Shown: positions 29,199 through 39,363 of the stretch, in pieces
Position numbering within the stretch: the first letter of the stretch is position 1
Layout: each line of letters starts with the position of its first letter
NCBI RefSeq assembly: GCF_007644035.1
Contig: NZ_VMTV02000178.1
Span: 1-64,000 of the forward strand
Source: Vogesella mureinivorans
Lineage (GTDB): Bacteria; Pseudomonadota; Gammaproteobacteria; Burkholderiales; Chromobacteriaceae
DNA length: 64,000 nucleotides
Reading direction: 5' to 3'
The notes under the pieces: generated by a model
Databases searched by the model: none
Seen by the model: the letters and a program-made list of their open reading frames with translations, nothing else
What the model was told of the DNA's origin: nothing
Made by a program: the position numbers and the translations under genes

Positions 29199-29993
29199 CT
29201 AACGGATGGCAGCCTTCAGTGTGGCTACCAGACGGGTTAACTGCTCTACGGCAGTTTCGGGTGTTGCCGCCTCGACTTCCTGTACCAGGCGGCTACCCAC
29301 CACGACAGCATCTGCTGTCACGGAGATAGCACGGGCGGTTTCGGCATCACGAATACCAAAGCCCACACCGATAGGTACAGTAATGTGTTCTCTAAGGGCG
29401 GCAATTTTACGCGCTACGTCGTCAATGTCCAGATTTCCCGCGCCGGTAACGCCTTTTAATGACACATAGTAGACGTAACCCCGCGCCAGACGGGCAATTT
29501 CGCGCACCCGCTCAGCCGGCGTAGTAGGCGCAATCAGGAACACCGGGTCCAGCCCGGCCGCCACTAGCGCGGCGGTCAGGTCTTCTGCTTCTTCTGGTGG
29601 GCAGTCTACGGTCAGCACACCATCCACCCCGGCGGCGGCGGCAGCCTGGGCAAACGCCTCGTAGCCCAGCACATGTACCGGGTTCAGGTAACCCATCAGC
29701 ACCACCGGGGTGTGCTGGTTGGTTTCACGGAAGGTTTTCACCATGGCCAGTACGTGGCGCAGGCCAACCTTGTGCGCCAATGCGCGCTCGCTGGCACGCT
29801 GGATTACCGGGCCGTCGGCCATCGGGTCGGAAAACGGAATGCCCAGCTCGATAATGTCGGCACCGCCATCTACCAGGCCGTGCATCAGGCCTACGGTCAG
29901 CCCGGGGTTCGGGTCGCCGGCGGTAATGAAAGGAATCAGGGCTTTTTCGCCTGCAGCTTGCAGGCGTGCAAAGGTTTCGGCTACACGGCTCAT
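29199..29993 (-). CDS. trpA: Tryptophan synthase alpha subunit
   Basis: The 264-residue subunit cleaves indole-3-glycerol phosphate to indole. Catalytic Glu lies in [19 protein letters not shown] near 48 and Asp in [12 protein letters not shown] near 125; GVTGAG and [11 protein letters not shown] bind phosphate. I choose ATG 29993, not the in-frame ATG at 30011, because AAGGA precedes it and its ATG overlaps the TGA stop of the upstream gene (ATGA), the junction pattern used throughout this operon. Partner TrpB is encoded upstream, separated by the small gene at 29990-30319. Confidence 0.96.
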   Translation of the reverse strand: MSRVAETFARLQAAGEKALIPFITAGDPNPGLTVGLMHGLVDGGADIIELGIPFSDPMADGPVIQRASERALAHKVGLRHVLAMVKTFRETNQHTPVVLMGYLNPVHVLGYEAFAQAAAAAGVDGVLTVDCPPEEAEDLTAALVAAGLDPVFLIAPTTPAERVREIARLARGYVYYVSLKGVTGAGNLDIDDVARKIAALREHITVPIGVGFGIRDAETARAISVTADAVVVGSRLVQEVEAATPETAVEQLTRLVATLKAAIR

Positions 29994-30319
29994 GCGGTAT
30001 GGTCCTTGCATGGGGAGTTCAATACGGTTTCGAAGTGCTCGACCACCGGGAACGGGTCATAGAAATGGTGCAGTAACGCGCGCCACTGCTGGTACTGCGG
30101 CGATTGCCGAAAGCCCACCGTGTGGGCCTCCAGCGTTTGCCACTGCACCAGCAGCAGATAGCGCCCCGGCACTTCCAGGCAGCGCTGCAGGGTATGGCCG
30201 GCGTAGCCGCCCGTGGCGGCAATCAGCGGCGAGGCTTGTTTAAAAGCCTGTTCAAATGCCCGCTCTTGCCCTGCCCTCACCTGCAGATAAGCTGCCTCCA
30301 GCACCGGGGCGACGATCAC
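29990..30319 (-). CDS. ABM-fold (antibiotic biosynthesis monooxygenase-like) protein inside the trp operon
   Basis: The 109-residue protein has the ferredoxin-like alpha/beta pattern of the ABM family: [20 protein letters not shown] at the start, a [26 protein letters not shown] strand pair in the middle, and [22 protein letters not shown] near the end. Family members are small dimers ranging from haem-degrading monooxygenases to quinol oxidases and proteins with no known reaction. It overlaps trpB by GTGA (start GTG 30319) and trpA by ATGA, so it is translated together with the two tryptophan synthase subunits. Its substrate is unknown, and a tryptophan-related role is only suggested by position. 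Confidence 0.72.
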   Translation of the reverse strand: MIVAPVLEAAYLQVRAGQERAFEQAFKQASPLIAATGGYAGHTLQRCLEVPGRYLLLVQWQTLEAHTVGFRQSPQYQQWRALLHHFYDPFPVVEHFETVLNSPCKDHTA

Positions 30320-31515
30320 AGCGTGATGCCCATCAGGCCGGCTACGGTGTTGATGTCTTTATCGCCACGGCCGGACAGGTTCACCAGAATGATCTGGTCT
30401 TTGCCCATAGTGGGGGCCACTTTGGCAGCGTGTGCCAGCGCGTGGCTGGATTCCAGCGCGGGAATGATGCCTTCCAGGTGGCAGCAGTCCTCGAACGCTT
30501 TCAGCGCCTCATCATCGTTGATGGCCACGTATTCGGCACGGCCAATGTCTTTCAGCAGGCTGTGCTCCGGGCCCACGCCTGGGTAGTCCAGACCGGCAGA
30601 TACCGAATGGGTCTCGATGATCTGGCCGTCTTCGTCCTGCATCAGGTAGCTACGGAAGCCGTGCAGCACGCCAGGCTTGCCCGCCGAGAGCGGCGCAGCA
30701 TGGCGGCCGGTATCCACACCGTCACCACCCGCCTCGACACCCACCAGACGCACGCCATCCACATCTACATAAGGGTGGAAGATACCGATAGCGTTGGAGC
30801 CGCCACCCACGCAGGCCACCACCATGTCCGGCTGACGGCCCAACATGTCCTGCATCTGCTCTTTGGCTTCGATACCGATAATGCGCTGGAAATCGCGCAC
30901 CAGCATGGGGTAAGGGTGCGGGCCGGCGGCAGTGCCCAGAATGTAGAACGTGCTGTCGATATTGGTGACCCAGTCGCGCATGGCTTCGTTCAGCGCGTCT
31001 TTCAGGGTTTTGGAGCCGCTTTCTACCGGCACCACGGTGGCGCCCAGCAGCTTCATGCGGAACACGTTAGGCGCCTGGCGCTTCACGTCTTCGGAGCCCA
31101 TGTACACCACGCATTCCATACCGTAACGGGCGGCTACCGTGGCAGAGGCCACACCGTGCTGGCCGGCGCCGGTTTCGGCGATCACACGCTTCTTGCCCAT
31201 GCGGCGCGCCAGCAAGGCTTGGCCGATGGTGTTGTTTACCTTGTGCGCACCGGTATGGTTCAGGTCTTCGCGCTTGAAGTAGATCTGCGCACCGCCCAGC
31301 TGCTCGGACCAGCGTTTGGCATGGTAAATCGGGCTGGGGCGGCCCACGAAGTGCTTCAGCTCGTGGTGATACTCTTGCCAGAAGGCCGGGTCAGCCTTGG
31401 CGCGGGCGTACTCGGCATTCAGCTCGTCCAATGCTGCCATCAATGTTTCCGCTACATAGACACCGCCATACGCGCCAAAACGGCCACGTGCATCGGGGAA
31501 GTCATAACTGCTCAT
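30316..31515 (-). CDS. trpB: Tryptophan synthase beta subunit
   Basis: The 399-residue PLP enzyme joins indole and serine to make tryptophan. The PLP lysine is in [10 protein letters not shown] near 87, the phosphate-binding glycines in [10 protein letters not shown] near 233, and the catalytic Glu in ETGAGQHG near 110. ATG follows AGGAG. Its stop overlaps the GTG of the ABM-fold gene. TrpF lies 23 bases upstream. Confidence 0.98.
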   Translation of the reverse strand: MSSYDFPDARGRFGAYGGVYVAETLMAALDELNAEYARAKADPAFWQEYHHELKHFVGRPSPIYHAKRWSEQLGGAQIYFKREDLNHTGAHKVNNTIGQALLARRMGKKRVIAETGAGQHGVASATVAARYGMECVVYMGSEDVKRQAPNVFRMKLLGATVVPVESGSKTLKDALNEAMRDWVTNIDSTFYILGTAAGPHPYPMLVRDFQRIIGIEAKEQMQDMLGRQPDMVVACVGGGSNAIGIFHPYVDVDGVRLVGVEAGGDGVDTGRHAAPLSAGKPGVLHGFRSYLMQDEDGQIIETHSVSAGLDYPGVGPEHSLLKDIGRAEYVAINDDEALKAFEDCCHLEGIIPALESSHALAHAAKVAPTMGKDQIILVNLSGRGDKDINTVAGLMGITL

Positions 31516-31538
31516 GGAATGCTCCTGATGGTTTTGTT

Positions 31539-32192
31539 TTAAGGCGCCAGACCCATGTCTGGTGCCATTGAATATTGCCCCTCCCGTACTGCGGCCAGAA
31601 ACGCCGCCACACGCTCGGGGTGCTTGATACCTTTACCCGCCTCTACCCCGCTGGACACATCTACCGCTGCGGGTTTAACGCGGCGCACCGCACCGGCCAC
31701 GTTGGCCGCATCCAGCCCGCCGGACAAGATCAACGGCAAGGGCAAGGATGGCGGGATAAGCGTCCAGTCGAACACGGCGCCGGTGCCACCATGGGCACCT
31801 TCCACGAAGGCGTCGGTCAGCAGGCCGCGCGCATCGTGATAGTTGGCCGCATAGGCTGCCAGGTCCATGCCGGGGCGCACCCGCACGGCTTTCAGGTAAG
31901 GGCGCTGGAAGCTGCGGCAAAAGGCCGGCGCTTCTTCACCGTGGAACTGCAGCACGTCGATGGCACACGCGGCCAACACCTGCTGCACTTCGTCTACTGT
32001 CGGGTTAACAAACAACGCTACCACGCTGACAAAGGGCGGCAAGGCGGCAATGATGGCCTGCGCCTGCGCTATCGTGACGTGGCGTGGGCTGGGCGCGTAA
32101 AACACCAGCCCGATGGCGTCCACCCCCAGCGCAGCGGCGGCGGCCGCGTCCTGCGGGCGGGTAAAACCACAAACCTTGGTACGCACTGTCAT
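31539..32192 (-). CDS. trpF: Phosphoribosylanthranilate isomerase
   Basis: The 217-residue TIM-barrel enzyme performs the third step of tryptophan synthesis. The catalytic Cys is in [11 protein letters not shown] near residue 8 and the Asp in [15 protein letters not shown] near 127; [12 protein letters not shown] and [16 protein letters not shown] bind the phosphate. It starts one base after the truA stop. The chain ends in a short extension ([14 protein letters not shown]) past the usual C-terminus. Confidence 0.96.
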   Translation of the reverse strand: MTVRTKVCGFTRPQDAAAAAALGVDAIGLVFYAPSPRHVTIAQAQAIIAALPPFVSVVALFVNPTVDEVQQVLAACAIDVLQFHGEEAPAFCRSFQRPYLKAVRVRPGMDLAAYAANYHDARGLLTDAFVEGAHGGTGAVFDWTLIPPSLPLPLILSGGLDAANVAGAVRRVKPAAVDVSSGVEAGKGIKHPERVAAFLAAVREGQYSMAPDMGLAP

Positions 32193-32193
32193 G

Positions 32194-32982
32194 CTATCTC
32201 CACAGCGTTAGCCGCTCTGGCTGTGCCTGGGTGGGCAGATCAAAAACCGCCGGATAACCCACGCCCGTCAGGTACAGCCCATCCGGCATGAAGGTAGGCG
32301 GTGCCTTGGTGCGGTCGCATGCGGCCAACAAGGCCTGCATGCCCGCCACATCCAGGCTGCCTTTGCCGGCGTACACCAGTGCGCCCACCATATTGCGCAC
32401 CATGTGGTGCAAGAAGGCATCGGCGGTCAGGTCAAAACGGATCAGACCCTGGCTCTCGCTGATATCCAGCTGCTGCAAATGCTTGAGCGGCGACTTGGCC
32501 TGGCATTCCGCCGCACGGAAACTGGAAAAATCATGCTGCCCCAGCAATACCGCCGCAGCGGCGCGCATGGCGTCGATATCCAGCGGCTGGTGATACCAGC
32601 CCACGCGGCCGGCAGTCAGCGCCGGGCGCACCGGGTGCGTTAGCAAGAAATAGCGGTAAGAGCGGGAAAACGCAGAAAACCGGGCGTGGAATTCATCACT
32701 GACCTCACGCGCCCACACCACGGCCACCGAGGGCGGCAAATGCGCATTGACGCCGCGCACCCAGGCATTCAGCGGGCGGCTGACCGGCGCGTCAAAATGC
32801 ACCACCTGCATCAAGGCATGCACACCGGCATCGGTGCGCCCTGCTGCCAGCGTGCTGACAGGCTCGCCGGCAATCGCCGACAGCGCCTGATTCAGCTTGT
32901 CTTGTACGGTATTGCCGCTTGGCTGGGTTTGCCAGCCGGCAAATGCGCGCCCGTCGTATTCCAGACCCAGCGCGATTCTCAT
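32194..32982 (-). CDS. truA: tRNA pseudouridine(38-40) synthase
   Basis: The 262-residue enzyme isomerises uridines 38-40 in the tRNA anticodon arm. The catalytic Asp is in [19 protein letters not shown] near 52. Other family blocks are [12 protein letters not shown] near 10 and [14 protein letters not shown] near 198. The start is ATG 32982 ([11 protein letters not shown]), overlapping the TGA of the preceding membrane-protein gene as ATGA; a longer frame to 33054 is rejected. It sits between fimV-like genes and trpF, the common betaproteobacterial arrangement. Confidence 0.96.
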   Translation of the reverse strand: MRIALGLEYDGRAFAGWQTQPSGNTVQDKLNQALSAIAGEPVSTLAAGRTDAGVHALMQVVHFDAPVSRPLNAWVRGVNAHLPPSVAVVWAREVSDEFHARFSAFSRSYRYFLLTHPVRPALTAGRVGWYHQPLDIDAMRAAAAVLLGQHDFSSFRAAECQAKSPLKHLQQLDISESQGLIRFDLTADAFLHHMVRNMVGALVYAGKGSLDVAGMQALLAACDRTKAPPTFMPDGLYLTGVGYPAVFDLPTQAQPERLTLWR

Positions 32983-33611
32983 TGCACTACTTTCATGATG
33001 ATGATCAGAACCAGGCCGGCCACACACACCAGCGCCCCATCCCGATACTGCCAAGAGTAAAAACCCAACTCTACCTTATCCGGCAAGGTTTGTGACCCCT
33101 GATCTGCCTGCAGGCTGGCTGCCAGCCAGGCCAGCGACAAGCGCGGGCGGGCCGCCAGCAGCAGCTCGGCCTGCTGCAGGGTCAGTACCAGCCGCAGGTT
33201 AAAACGCCCTACCGGCAAGCCGATCATCGCCAGCGGGGCCAGCAACAGATGCAGGCCCGCCAGAAAACCGGCCTGCCCGTAAAGCAGCCACAGCAGGCGC
33301 ACGCTGGCCGACATCACCAGCAAGCGCAGCGCCTGCTCGCCGCCCAGCTGCAGGCCCTCACGCGACGGCGACCACGCCTGCCCTGCCCAACACGGCACGC
33401 CCGGCACAAACCAGCCAGACAGCAGGCACACCGCCAGCAGCAAGAAGCGCATACGCCATGCCGCGCGCAGCAGCGCACGCCAGGCACCCGGCACCATCAG
33501 CCACAGCCCCGTGGCCCACAGCAAGCCCGCCCCATGCAAACCGGACAAGGCCACAATGAAAAACAGCCAGACAAGGAGGCTGGCTGCGGGGTGAAAGGGG
33601 CGCATGATCAC
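32979..33611 (-). CDS. CbiQ-like integral membrane protein of unknown function
   Basis: The 210-residue protein has about five hydrophobic segments and resembles the energy-coupling-factor transmembrane (CbiQ/EcfT) type in length and in the segment [30 protein letters not shown], but I see no ATPase or substrate-binding partner nearby. The start GTG 33611 overlaps the TGA stop of the fimV-like gene (GTGA); ATG 33605 is an alternative. Its stop overlaps the truA start. The function is unknown, and the tight coupling to fimV paralogue and truA probably reflects operon packing. Confidence 0.65.
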   Translation of the reverse strand: MIMRPFHPAASLLVWLFFIVALSGLHGAGLLWATGLWLMVPGAWRALLRAAWRMRFLLLAVCLLSGWFVPGVPCWAGQAWSPSREGLQLGGEQALRLLVMSASVRLLWLLYGQAGFLAGLHLLLAPLAMIGLPVGRFNLRLVLTLQQAELLLAARPRLSLAWLAASLQADQGSQTLPDKVELGFYSWQYRDGALVCVAGLVLIIIMKVVQ

Positions 33612-35605
33612 ACTTTGATACCGGCCTCGCGCAACAAGGCATCGGCGGTTTCGGTATCGCCCATCTCGCGATAAAGCCGCGCCAGATCCTGCGCCGCTTC
33701 CACGTTATCCACCTGGCGGGCCAAGGGCACCATCTCGTCCGGCTCTGGCGCAAAGTTACCCAGATCCACCGGCGCGCGGGGCTCATCCAGCACGAAATGC
33801 TCCTGCGTATCTTGCGCCGGGCGATACAGCGGGTTGTCCGGGTCCAGCGTAGCGCCCAGCTGCAGCACGCGCTTCCACAGGCCACTCGTCGGGCCGAATA
33901 CGGCCAACAAGTCCAGCGCTACAGACTCGAACTCCTGCCGGTTGCCCTTGCGTGCAATCAGGTCCAGCAGCTTCATGCGCAGATCTTCGCGATCCGGCTC
34001 GTTGGACAGGCTCTCACGCAGCAGCTGCTCTGCGGCGTCAAAACGGCCATAAGCCATCAACACATCCGCCTCAGCCAATACATCGATGGCCTGCAGGTTG
34101 ATATCGTCGGCAATCGGCTGCACCAGGGGCTGCTCGTCCGGGCCCAAGGAGGCACTTATCGTGACAGGACCCATGGCACTACGTAACCGTGAAACCGGCC
34201 GCACCGGCTGGGCAGCGACACGGCGGCGCTTCACCAGCAGCCATGCCAGCAGGCTGGCTACCGACAAGCCCCCCACGCCATACAGCACCCACTGCGTGAG
34301 GTTTTCGTCCAGAAACGCTTCGTCTTGCACCGTGGGTTCTTCCGGTCGATGTGCAATGGTTGCTTTGGGCGGCTGGGCAGACAAGCGGTTGATCTCGGAC
34401 TCCAGCCAGTCAAGTCGCTGCTGGGCGGCTTTTAGCTGGGCCAGTTTCTCTTGTTCTTCCGCAGAAGCCACCGGCGCCGAAGCCGGCTGCGCGGCCGGCC
34501 CGGCAGACGCCTCTGGCACCGCCGCAGCTGACGCAGAAGCAAGCGGTTTTACCGCTACCGGTTTAGCTACACCAACTGGCACCGCTTCCGGCTTTGCCGC
34601 TGCGGGCTCGTCACCTGCGGCAGCTACCGGCACACGCATCAGCGCACCGGCAAACAGCTTGTTCCTGTCACCACGGGCAAAGGCTTTGGGGTTGGCCGCA
34701 TACAGTGCATTTTCTGTTTGCGATACCGTTTTACCCTGGGTAAAACGCCGCGCCAAACCGGACAAGGTATCACCAGGCTGTACACGGTACTGCCCTGGCA
34801 TGTCGATAGCTGGCGCGGCTTGGCGTACAGGCAGTTTGGCCAGGTAGACGCCGCGCTGCGGCACGGCAAACACAAAGCCACGCTGGATAATGGCGCCATC
34901 GTGGCGGGCTTCCACGCCAAACGCCACACGGGCCTGCTGCAAGGGGATGCTCGAGCTGATCGACAGCCACTGGCGGCCTTTACGCTGATGTAGCGCCAGC
35001 ACGGGCTTGCCCAGGGCACTATCATCGGAAAGTACCGCAAACGTGGCCGCACTGATGGACGCTGGCCAGTCACCCAGCAGCTCGATTTCGGCACGCATAG
35101 GCAGGCCGCGGGCAGACAGCAAACGCCCTTCGCCAAATGCCAGGCCACCGGGTTCGTCTATCAGGGGGTGACGCTCCGCCAGGGCGGCGCTGCTGTCTTC
35201 TTTCTTGCCGGACGGGCCGGGCGCCGGCGCGCCGCCACTCACACGGTATTCGCGCACCACTTTGCCAGAAGGCCAGGAAAGCTCCAGCGCAAAATTGAAT
35301 GGTTCACCCGGCGCCAGCGCCGGGCCAGTAACACGTACCAGGTATTGCTGCGGCGCCACTTCGACCGTTTTGATCTGCAACTGGCTGGCTTTGTCGGAAT
35401 AAGGCGCCAGCGTGGAATACCGCTCGCGGGATGCCAAGGCAACAAAGGGGTTTTCCAGCCCCTGCTCCGGATCCAGTGTTATCTCCGCATAAAACGGTTC
35501 TCCCGGGCCAGCCAGCAAGCGAATCCCCCCCAGACCCGCTTGTGCCCATGGCGATGCAGCAACAAATGCGATCGCCAGCCCCGCAACTAATGGCCGCAAT
35601 GTCAC
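33608..35605 (-). CDS. FimV/HubP-family protein, second paralogue
   Basis: The 665-residue protein has the FimV layout: signal peptide (LVAGLAIAFVAASPWAQAG), the FimV N-terminal block GLGGIRLLAGPGEPFYAEITL, a LysM peptidoglycan-binding motif (YRVQPGDTLSGLARRFTQG, about 272-), an Ala/Pro-rich stretch with a coiled coil near 400, one membrane helix (WVLYGVGGLSVASLLAWLLV, about 435-455), and a cytoplasmic part with TPR-like helices and the FimV-type C-terminus (ARLYREMGDTETADALLREAG). The GTG start is backed by AAGGA six bases upstream. It lies 100 bases after the larger fimV copy; a polar-hub or type IV pilus role is inferred from the family. Confidence 0.85.
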   Translation of the reverse strand: MTLRPLVAGLAIAFVAASPWAQAGLGGIRLLAGPGEPFYAEITLDPEQGLENPFVALASRERYSTLAPYSDKASQLQIKTVEVAPQQYLVRVTGPALAPGEPFNFALELSWPSGKVVREYRVSGGAPAPGPSGKKEDSSAALAERHPLIDEPGGLAFGEGRLLSARGLPMRAEIELLGDWPASISAATFAVLSDDSALGKPVLALHQRKGRQWLSISSSIPLQQARVAFGVEARHDGAIIQRGFVFAVPQRGVYLAKLPVRQAAPAIDMPGQYRVQPGDTLSGLARRFTQGKTVSQTENALYAANPKAFARGDRNKLFAGALMRVPVAAAGDEPAAAKPEAVPVGVAKPVAVKPLASASAAAVPEASAGPAAQPASAPVASAEEQEKLAQLKAAQQRLDWLESEINRLSAQPPKATIAHRPEEPTVQDEAFLDENLTQWVLYGVGGLSVASLLAWLLVKRRRVAAQPVRPVSRLRSAMGPVTISASLGPDEQPLVQPIADDINLQAIDVLAEADVLMAYGRFDAAEQLLRESLSNEPDREDLRMKLLDLIARKGNRQEFESVALDLLAVFGPTSGLWKRVLQLGATLDPDNPLYRPAQDTQEHFVLDEPRAPVDLGNFAPEPDEMVPLARQVDNVEAAQDLARLYREMGDTETADALLREAGIKV

Positions 35606-35705
35606 CCCATGTCCTTTTTCAGTTTTTTTGGATGTTCAGACATAGTACCCATAAGCTGCAGTACTAACAAAGCACATTAACTTCTTACACGACCTGTATC
35701 AATAT

Positions 35706-37946
35706 TTACAGCGACGCCAGCAAAGTCTCTGCCTCGGACTTCAGGCTGCCTTGCGCCTCTGCGGCCAACTCTTCCAGCACCTCGCGTGCGCCTTCCTTGT
35801 CGCCCATATCCAGATAAACGCGCGCCAGATCCAGCTTGGTAGACAGCGGGTCATCCGACAGGCTCATGCCATCCAGCGATGGTGCTGCCGGCTCGCTAGC
35901 CTGTGGGCTACCCAGGCTATCCAGCGTGGACATATCAAAATCAAATGCGTCATCTACAGACTCAGGCTGGGCGGCAGGGGCTGCTGCTGGCGGCTCCGGC
36001 GTATCCAGATTGAAGTCAAAGTCCAGCATGTGCTTGTCTTCTGGCGCTTCCTCTGCTGGCGGTTCAGGCTCTGGTGCAGGCTGCGCCAGCAGGCTTTCCA
36101 GATCCAGATCCGGCTCGGGCGCAGGCTGGGCCACGGCAGGCTCGCCAAACAGCGCATTACGCAGCGGGTCGTCATCCGCGATGGCGATGGATTCCGGCTC
36201 GATAAATGCTTCCTGCGGCAATGGCTCAGGCTCGCCCATCAGCTCCGAATCCAGATCGATACTCATGGCTGCAGCAGCCGCCACCGGCGTAGCGGCGGCT
36301 ACCGGTGCTGCCGGGCTGGCCTCGCCGGCATACAGCGGGTTAGCCGGGTCCACGGACATACCCATGGCTGCCGCACGCGACCACAGCGAACCCTTGCCAT
36401 CTACCGCAGCATGCAGCTCACGCGCCTGGGCTTCCAGCGCGGCCTTATCCTGGCGCGATGCATAGATTTCCATCAGTTTCAGGCGTACTTCGTGGCGGGT
36501 CGGGTCTTTGGTCAAAGCATCTTTCAGGATGTCTTCGGCCTGCTGGTCGCGGCCATAAGCCAGGTACACCTCGGCTTCGGCAATCGGGTCAACCTCGCCT
36601 GCGTCCACGCCATTCATGCCGGTGCGGGTAAAGTCTGCCAGGAAGGTGTTACTGCCCGCCTCGTCCACACCGGCTACGCGGCCAACGGTACCGGCACCCA
36701 GAATGGAAGCGCCAGCGGCCTCGGTAGCTGCCTTGGTACCGCGCTTGCGGCGGCGCATAAACAGCAGCGCAGCTGCGCCCAGCAGTACCGCAGCACTGCC
36801 ACCGGCAATCAGGGGCAGGTAGTCCATCACCTGGGACATCAGACCCGGGCCTTCTTCCTCCGGTGCGCTGGCCGGCTGCTCCGCAGCCGGTTTTTGCGCC
36901 GGGGCCGAGGCAGCAGGCGCCGGCACCGGTGCCGAGGCTGACTCGGCCGGGATAGCCGCCATGGCCGATGCCGCCGACGCGGCCATCTGCATGGACTTCA
37001 GTTTGTCTTCCAGTTCCTGGATTTTCTGCTGCGCCGCCTTGAGCTGCGCATCTTGTGCAGAAACAGGCGCCGACGCAGTCTCAGGCTGCTCCAGCTTCAA
37101 CACGGGCTGTGCCGTACTGGTGGCAGGGGCCGCCGGGGCCGGCATCAGCGGCTGGGCCGCCTTCTGCACCGGTTTGGCCGGCGCTGCGGCAAAACCATCC
37201 AGCACCTCGGCCACGCGGGCCGACTTCAGCGCACGCGCTGTGGCAGCCGATGGCACACGCAGACGGGCACCGGTTCTGAGTGTAGCGGGGTCACCGTTAA
37301 CAAAAGCAGACGGGTTAGCCAGCACCAATGCCGCCATGGTCTGGCGCAGGGTGGCGCCATCTGCACGGGCGATGCGGCCAACCTGGGCCAGGGTTTGCCC
37401 ACGCTTGACCACAATGAAATCTGGTGGCAACGCCGGCGCGGGTGCAGCCGGTGCAGGCAGCGGTATACGCACGGCAGACGGGGTAGCGGGCTTCAGGCGC
37501 GCCGGCTCGGCGGCAGCAATGGCTTTGGCCGAGCGCTCGATGGCATCTGCCTTGTTGGGGTATTCCAGCGGGTCCAGCAGCACGGTGTATTCGCGAATCG
37601 AGCGGCCACTGGCGGTTTTGGCCTCTACCACAAAGCGCAGGTAGGGGTCGCTGATAGGCTGAACCGACAGCACCCGTATATAGGGCTTGCCGTTGGAGCG
37701 ATATGCCAGGGCAAAGCGCAGGCTGGTGAGTGCCGGGCTGTAGTCTACTTGCAGATCACGAAAGGTATCGGGAGAGGCCAGGCCAACACGCACGATCTCG
37801 TCTTCGGCACTGCCGGTCAGGTCGATATCGGCACGCAGCACCTCGCCCAGATTGGAGCGTACTGCTATCCCCCCCAGCCCGCCCCAGGCCGCCGTAGAAA
37901 ACAGCAAGGCCACCAACAGCGAGCTCATCTTTTTATTGGCTAGCAT
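35706..37946 (-). CDS. fimV: FimV/HubP-family polar hub and type IV pilus assembly protein
   Basis: The 746-residue protein starts with a signal peptide followed by GLGGIAVRSNLGEVLRADIDL, the FimV family block. A LysM domain follows (VVKRGQTLAQVGRIARADG, about 175-225), then Ala/Pro-rich linkers, a coiled coil near 310, a membrane helix near 390 (LIAGGSAAVLLGAAALLFM), and an acidic cytoplasmic region with TPR motifs ending in KLDLARVYLDMGDKEGAREVLEELA. FimV organises the cell pole and promotes type IV pilus secretin assembly and cAMP signalling in Pseudomonas. The ATG has AAAGG 13 bases upstream, rather far. Confidence 0.9.
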   Translation of the reverse strand: MLANKKMSSLLVALLFSTAAWGGLGGIAVRSNLGEVLRADIDLTGSAEDEIVRVGLASPDTFRDLQVDYSPALTSLRFALAYRSNGKPYIRVLSVQPISDPYLRFVVEAKTASGRSIREYTVLLDPLEYPNKADAIERSAKAIAAAEPARLKPATPSAVRIPLPAPAAPAPALPPDFIVVKRGQTLAQVGRIARADGATLRQTMAALVLANPSAFVNGDPATLRTGARLRVPSAATARALKSARVAEVLDGFAAAPAKPVQKAAQPLMPAPAAPATSTAQPVLKLEQPETASAPVSAQDAQLKAAQQKIQELEDKLKSMQMAASAASAMAAIPAESASAPVPAPAASAPAQKPAAEQPASAPEEEGPGLMSQVMDYLPLIAGGSAAVLLGAAALLFMRRRKRGTKAATEAAGASILGAGTVGRVAGVDEAGSNTFLADFTRTGMNGVDAGEVDPIAEAEVYLAYGRDQQAEDILKDALTKDPTRHEVRLKLMEIYASRQDKAALEAQARELHAAVDGKGSLWSRAAAMGMSVDPANPLYAGEASPAAPVAAATPVAAAAAMSIDLDSELMGEPEPLPQEAFIEPESIAIADDDPLRNALFGEPAVAQPAPEPDLDLESLLAQPAPEPEPPAEEAPEDKHMLDFDFNLDTPEPPAAAPAAQPESVDDAFDFDMSTLDSLGSPQASEPAAPSLDGMSLSDDPLSTKLDLARVYLDMGDKEGAREVLEELAAEAQGSLKSEAETLLASL

Positions 37947-38100
37947 CGTAATGCGCTACCTTTCGGTGAAATATTCTTGTTTCCGGCCCGCAGCATGCGG
38001 CCATCCAGGTAATGGCGGCCACACCGCAACGCAAGGCGGCCGGAAATCCAATCAAACTACATAGCTTTGTTTATCCGCAATACTACTAGTAGTTATCGAG

Positions 38101-39114
38101 TCAGGCAAAATACCCGCGTTTCATGAGCGCCGCCGTGGCATCAACACACGGCAATGCAGCACCGGTACGGGCATTGTCGGCGGCCAGCCAGAATGACAGG
38201 CTACGGCCAGTCTGGCGCACACGGCTTACCCACACCGCCTCGTTACCCGAGGCCTCCAGCGGGGTGATGTAAGGCATCTCGCCAGCGGGGTCGTCCATCA
38301 CCTGCAAGCGCGCGGCCTTGAACAGCTCGCGGGCCTTGTCTGCGGTGATGGGCTCGTCGGTTTGCACCGTTACCGCCCAGCCATGGCCAAAGAATACCGG
38401 CACACGCACACAGGTGGCTTCCACTTCCAGCTCTGGCAGCGCCAGCACTTTGCGCAGCTCTTGCTCTACCGAGCGCTCTTCTTCACTGACACCCTGCTCG
38501 TCCACACCACCAACCAACGGCAATACGTTGAAGGAAATACGCTTGGGGTACACCTCCAGCTCCACGTCGCGGGCACCAAACAGTGCGGTGGTCTGGTTAG
38601 CCAGCTCTTCCAGCGCAGCGCGGCCAGAGCCGGACACCGACTGATAGGTAGACACAGTCACGCGCTGCAGGCCCGATGCACGCAGTGCGGCCAACGCTTG
38701 TGCCAGCGGCGTCACCGTGCAGTTGGGCACCGACACCAGCAGGCCTTCGGCCAGATCGTCCAGTACAGCGTCGTTCACGCCCGGCACATACAGCGGCACA
38801 TCGTCAGCCAGACGGTAAATACTGCTGAAATCGATAATGGCACAGCCAGCCTGGCGCGCTTCCGGCACGTACTGGCGGGTAAGCTCGGCGCCACCGACAA
38901 AAATGGCCAGCGAGGCATTGGCAAAGTCGAACTCGTCTACCATGGCGACATCCAGCTCCAGGTTGCCAAACGAAACGGTTTCCCCTTCTTTATCGGCAAC
39001 ATCCAGTGCAAATACACGGCCAATCGGCAAGTGGCGCTCGGCCAGCAAATCGAGCACAGCTTCACCAACCAGGCTGGTGGCACCAACAACAGCAAGACGA
39101 ATCGTTTCAGACAT
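38101..39114 (-). CDS. USG-1-type aspartate-semialdehyde dehydrogenase homologue
   Basis: The 338-residue protein has the NAD(P) site VVGATSLVGEAVLDLLAER at the start and the Asd active-site Cys in VSVPNCTVTPLAQAL near 130. It matches the USG-1 homologues that lie next to fimV in Pseudomonas rather than the main Asd. ATG 39114 is chosen for its AAGGT site and lack of upstream homology. The real asd is 250 bases upstream. Function of USG-1 proteins is not established; the Cys suggests a dehydrogenase chemistry is still possible. Confidence 0.85.
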   Translation of the reverse strand: MSETIRLAVVGATSLVGEAVLDLLAERHLPIGRVFALDVADKEGETVSFGNLELDVAMVDEFDFANASLAIFVGGAELTRQYVPEARQAGCAIIDFSSIYRLADDVPLYVPGVNDAVLDDLAEGLLVSVPNCTVTPLAQALAALRASGLQRVTVSTYQSVSGSGRAALEELANQTTALFGARDVELEVYPKRISFNVLPLVGGVDEQGVSEEERSVEQELRKVLALPELEVEATCVRVPVFFGHGWAVTVQTDEPITADKARELFKAARLQVMDDPAGEMPYITPLEASGNEAVWVSRVRQTGRSLSFWLAADNARTGAALPCVDATAALMKRGYFA

Positions 39115-39297
39115 GTAAATACCTTGAGTTTCAATACAGATAAGGGCAGAAAAGCGGCCAGCACGTGGCGACAAACCGGCGACACTGGCAGCAAAACTGC
39201 CTTATAAAAAAGAGCGGCCCATAAAATAAAGGCCAACAAAAAAAGAGTTGCCATCATTTTAGCGCACACGGCCTGCAAATGAAGCGTGCTGCACAGT

Positions 39298-39327
39298 AAA
39301 AAAGCCTGCCACCCAAAGGTGACAGGC
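39298..39327 (-). terminator. Terminator of asd
   Basis: On the minus strand GCCTGTCACC and GGTGGCAGGC arms (one T:G mismatch) enclose TTTG and are followed by six T. It lies 37 bases after the asd stop. Confidence 0.85.
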
Positions 39328-39363
39328 CGTTTATCAGCAATACCCGGTACGCTACAGCTAGGC

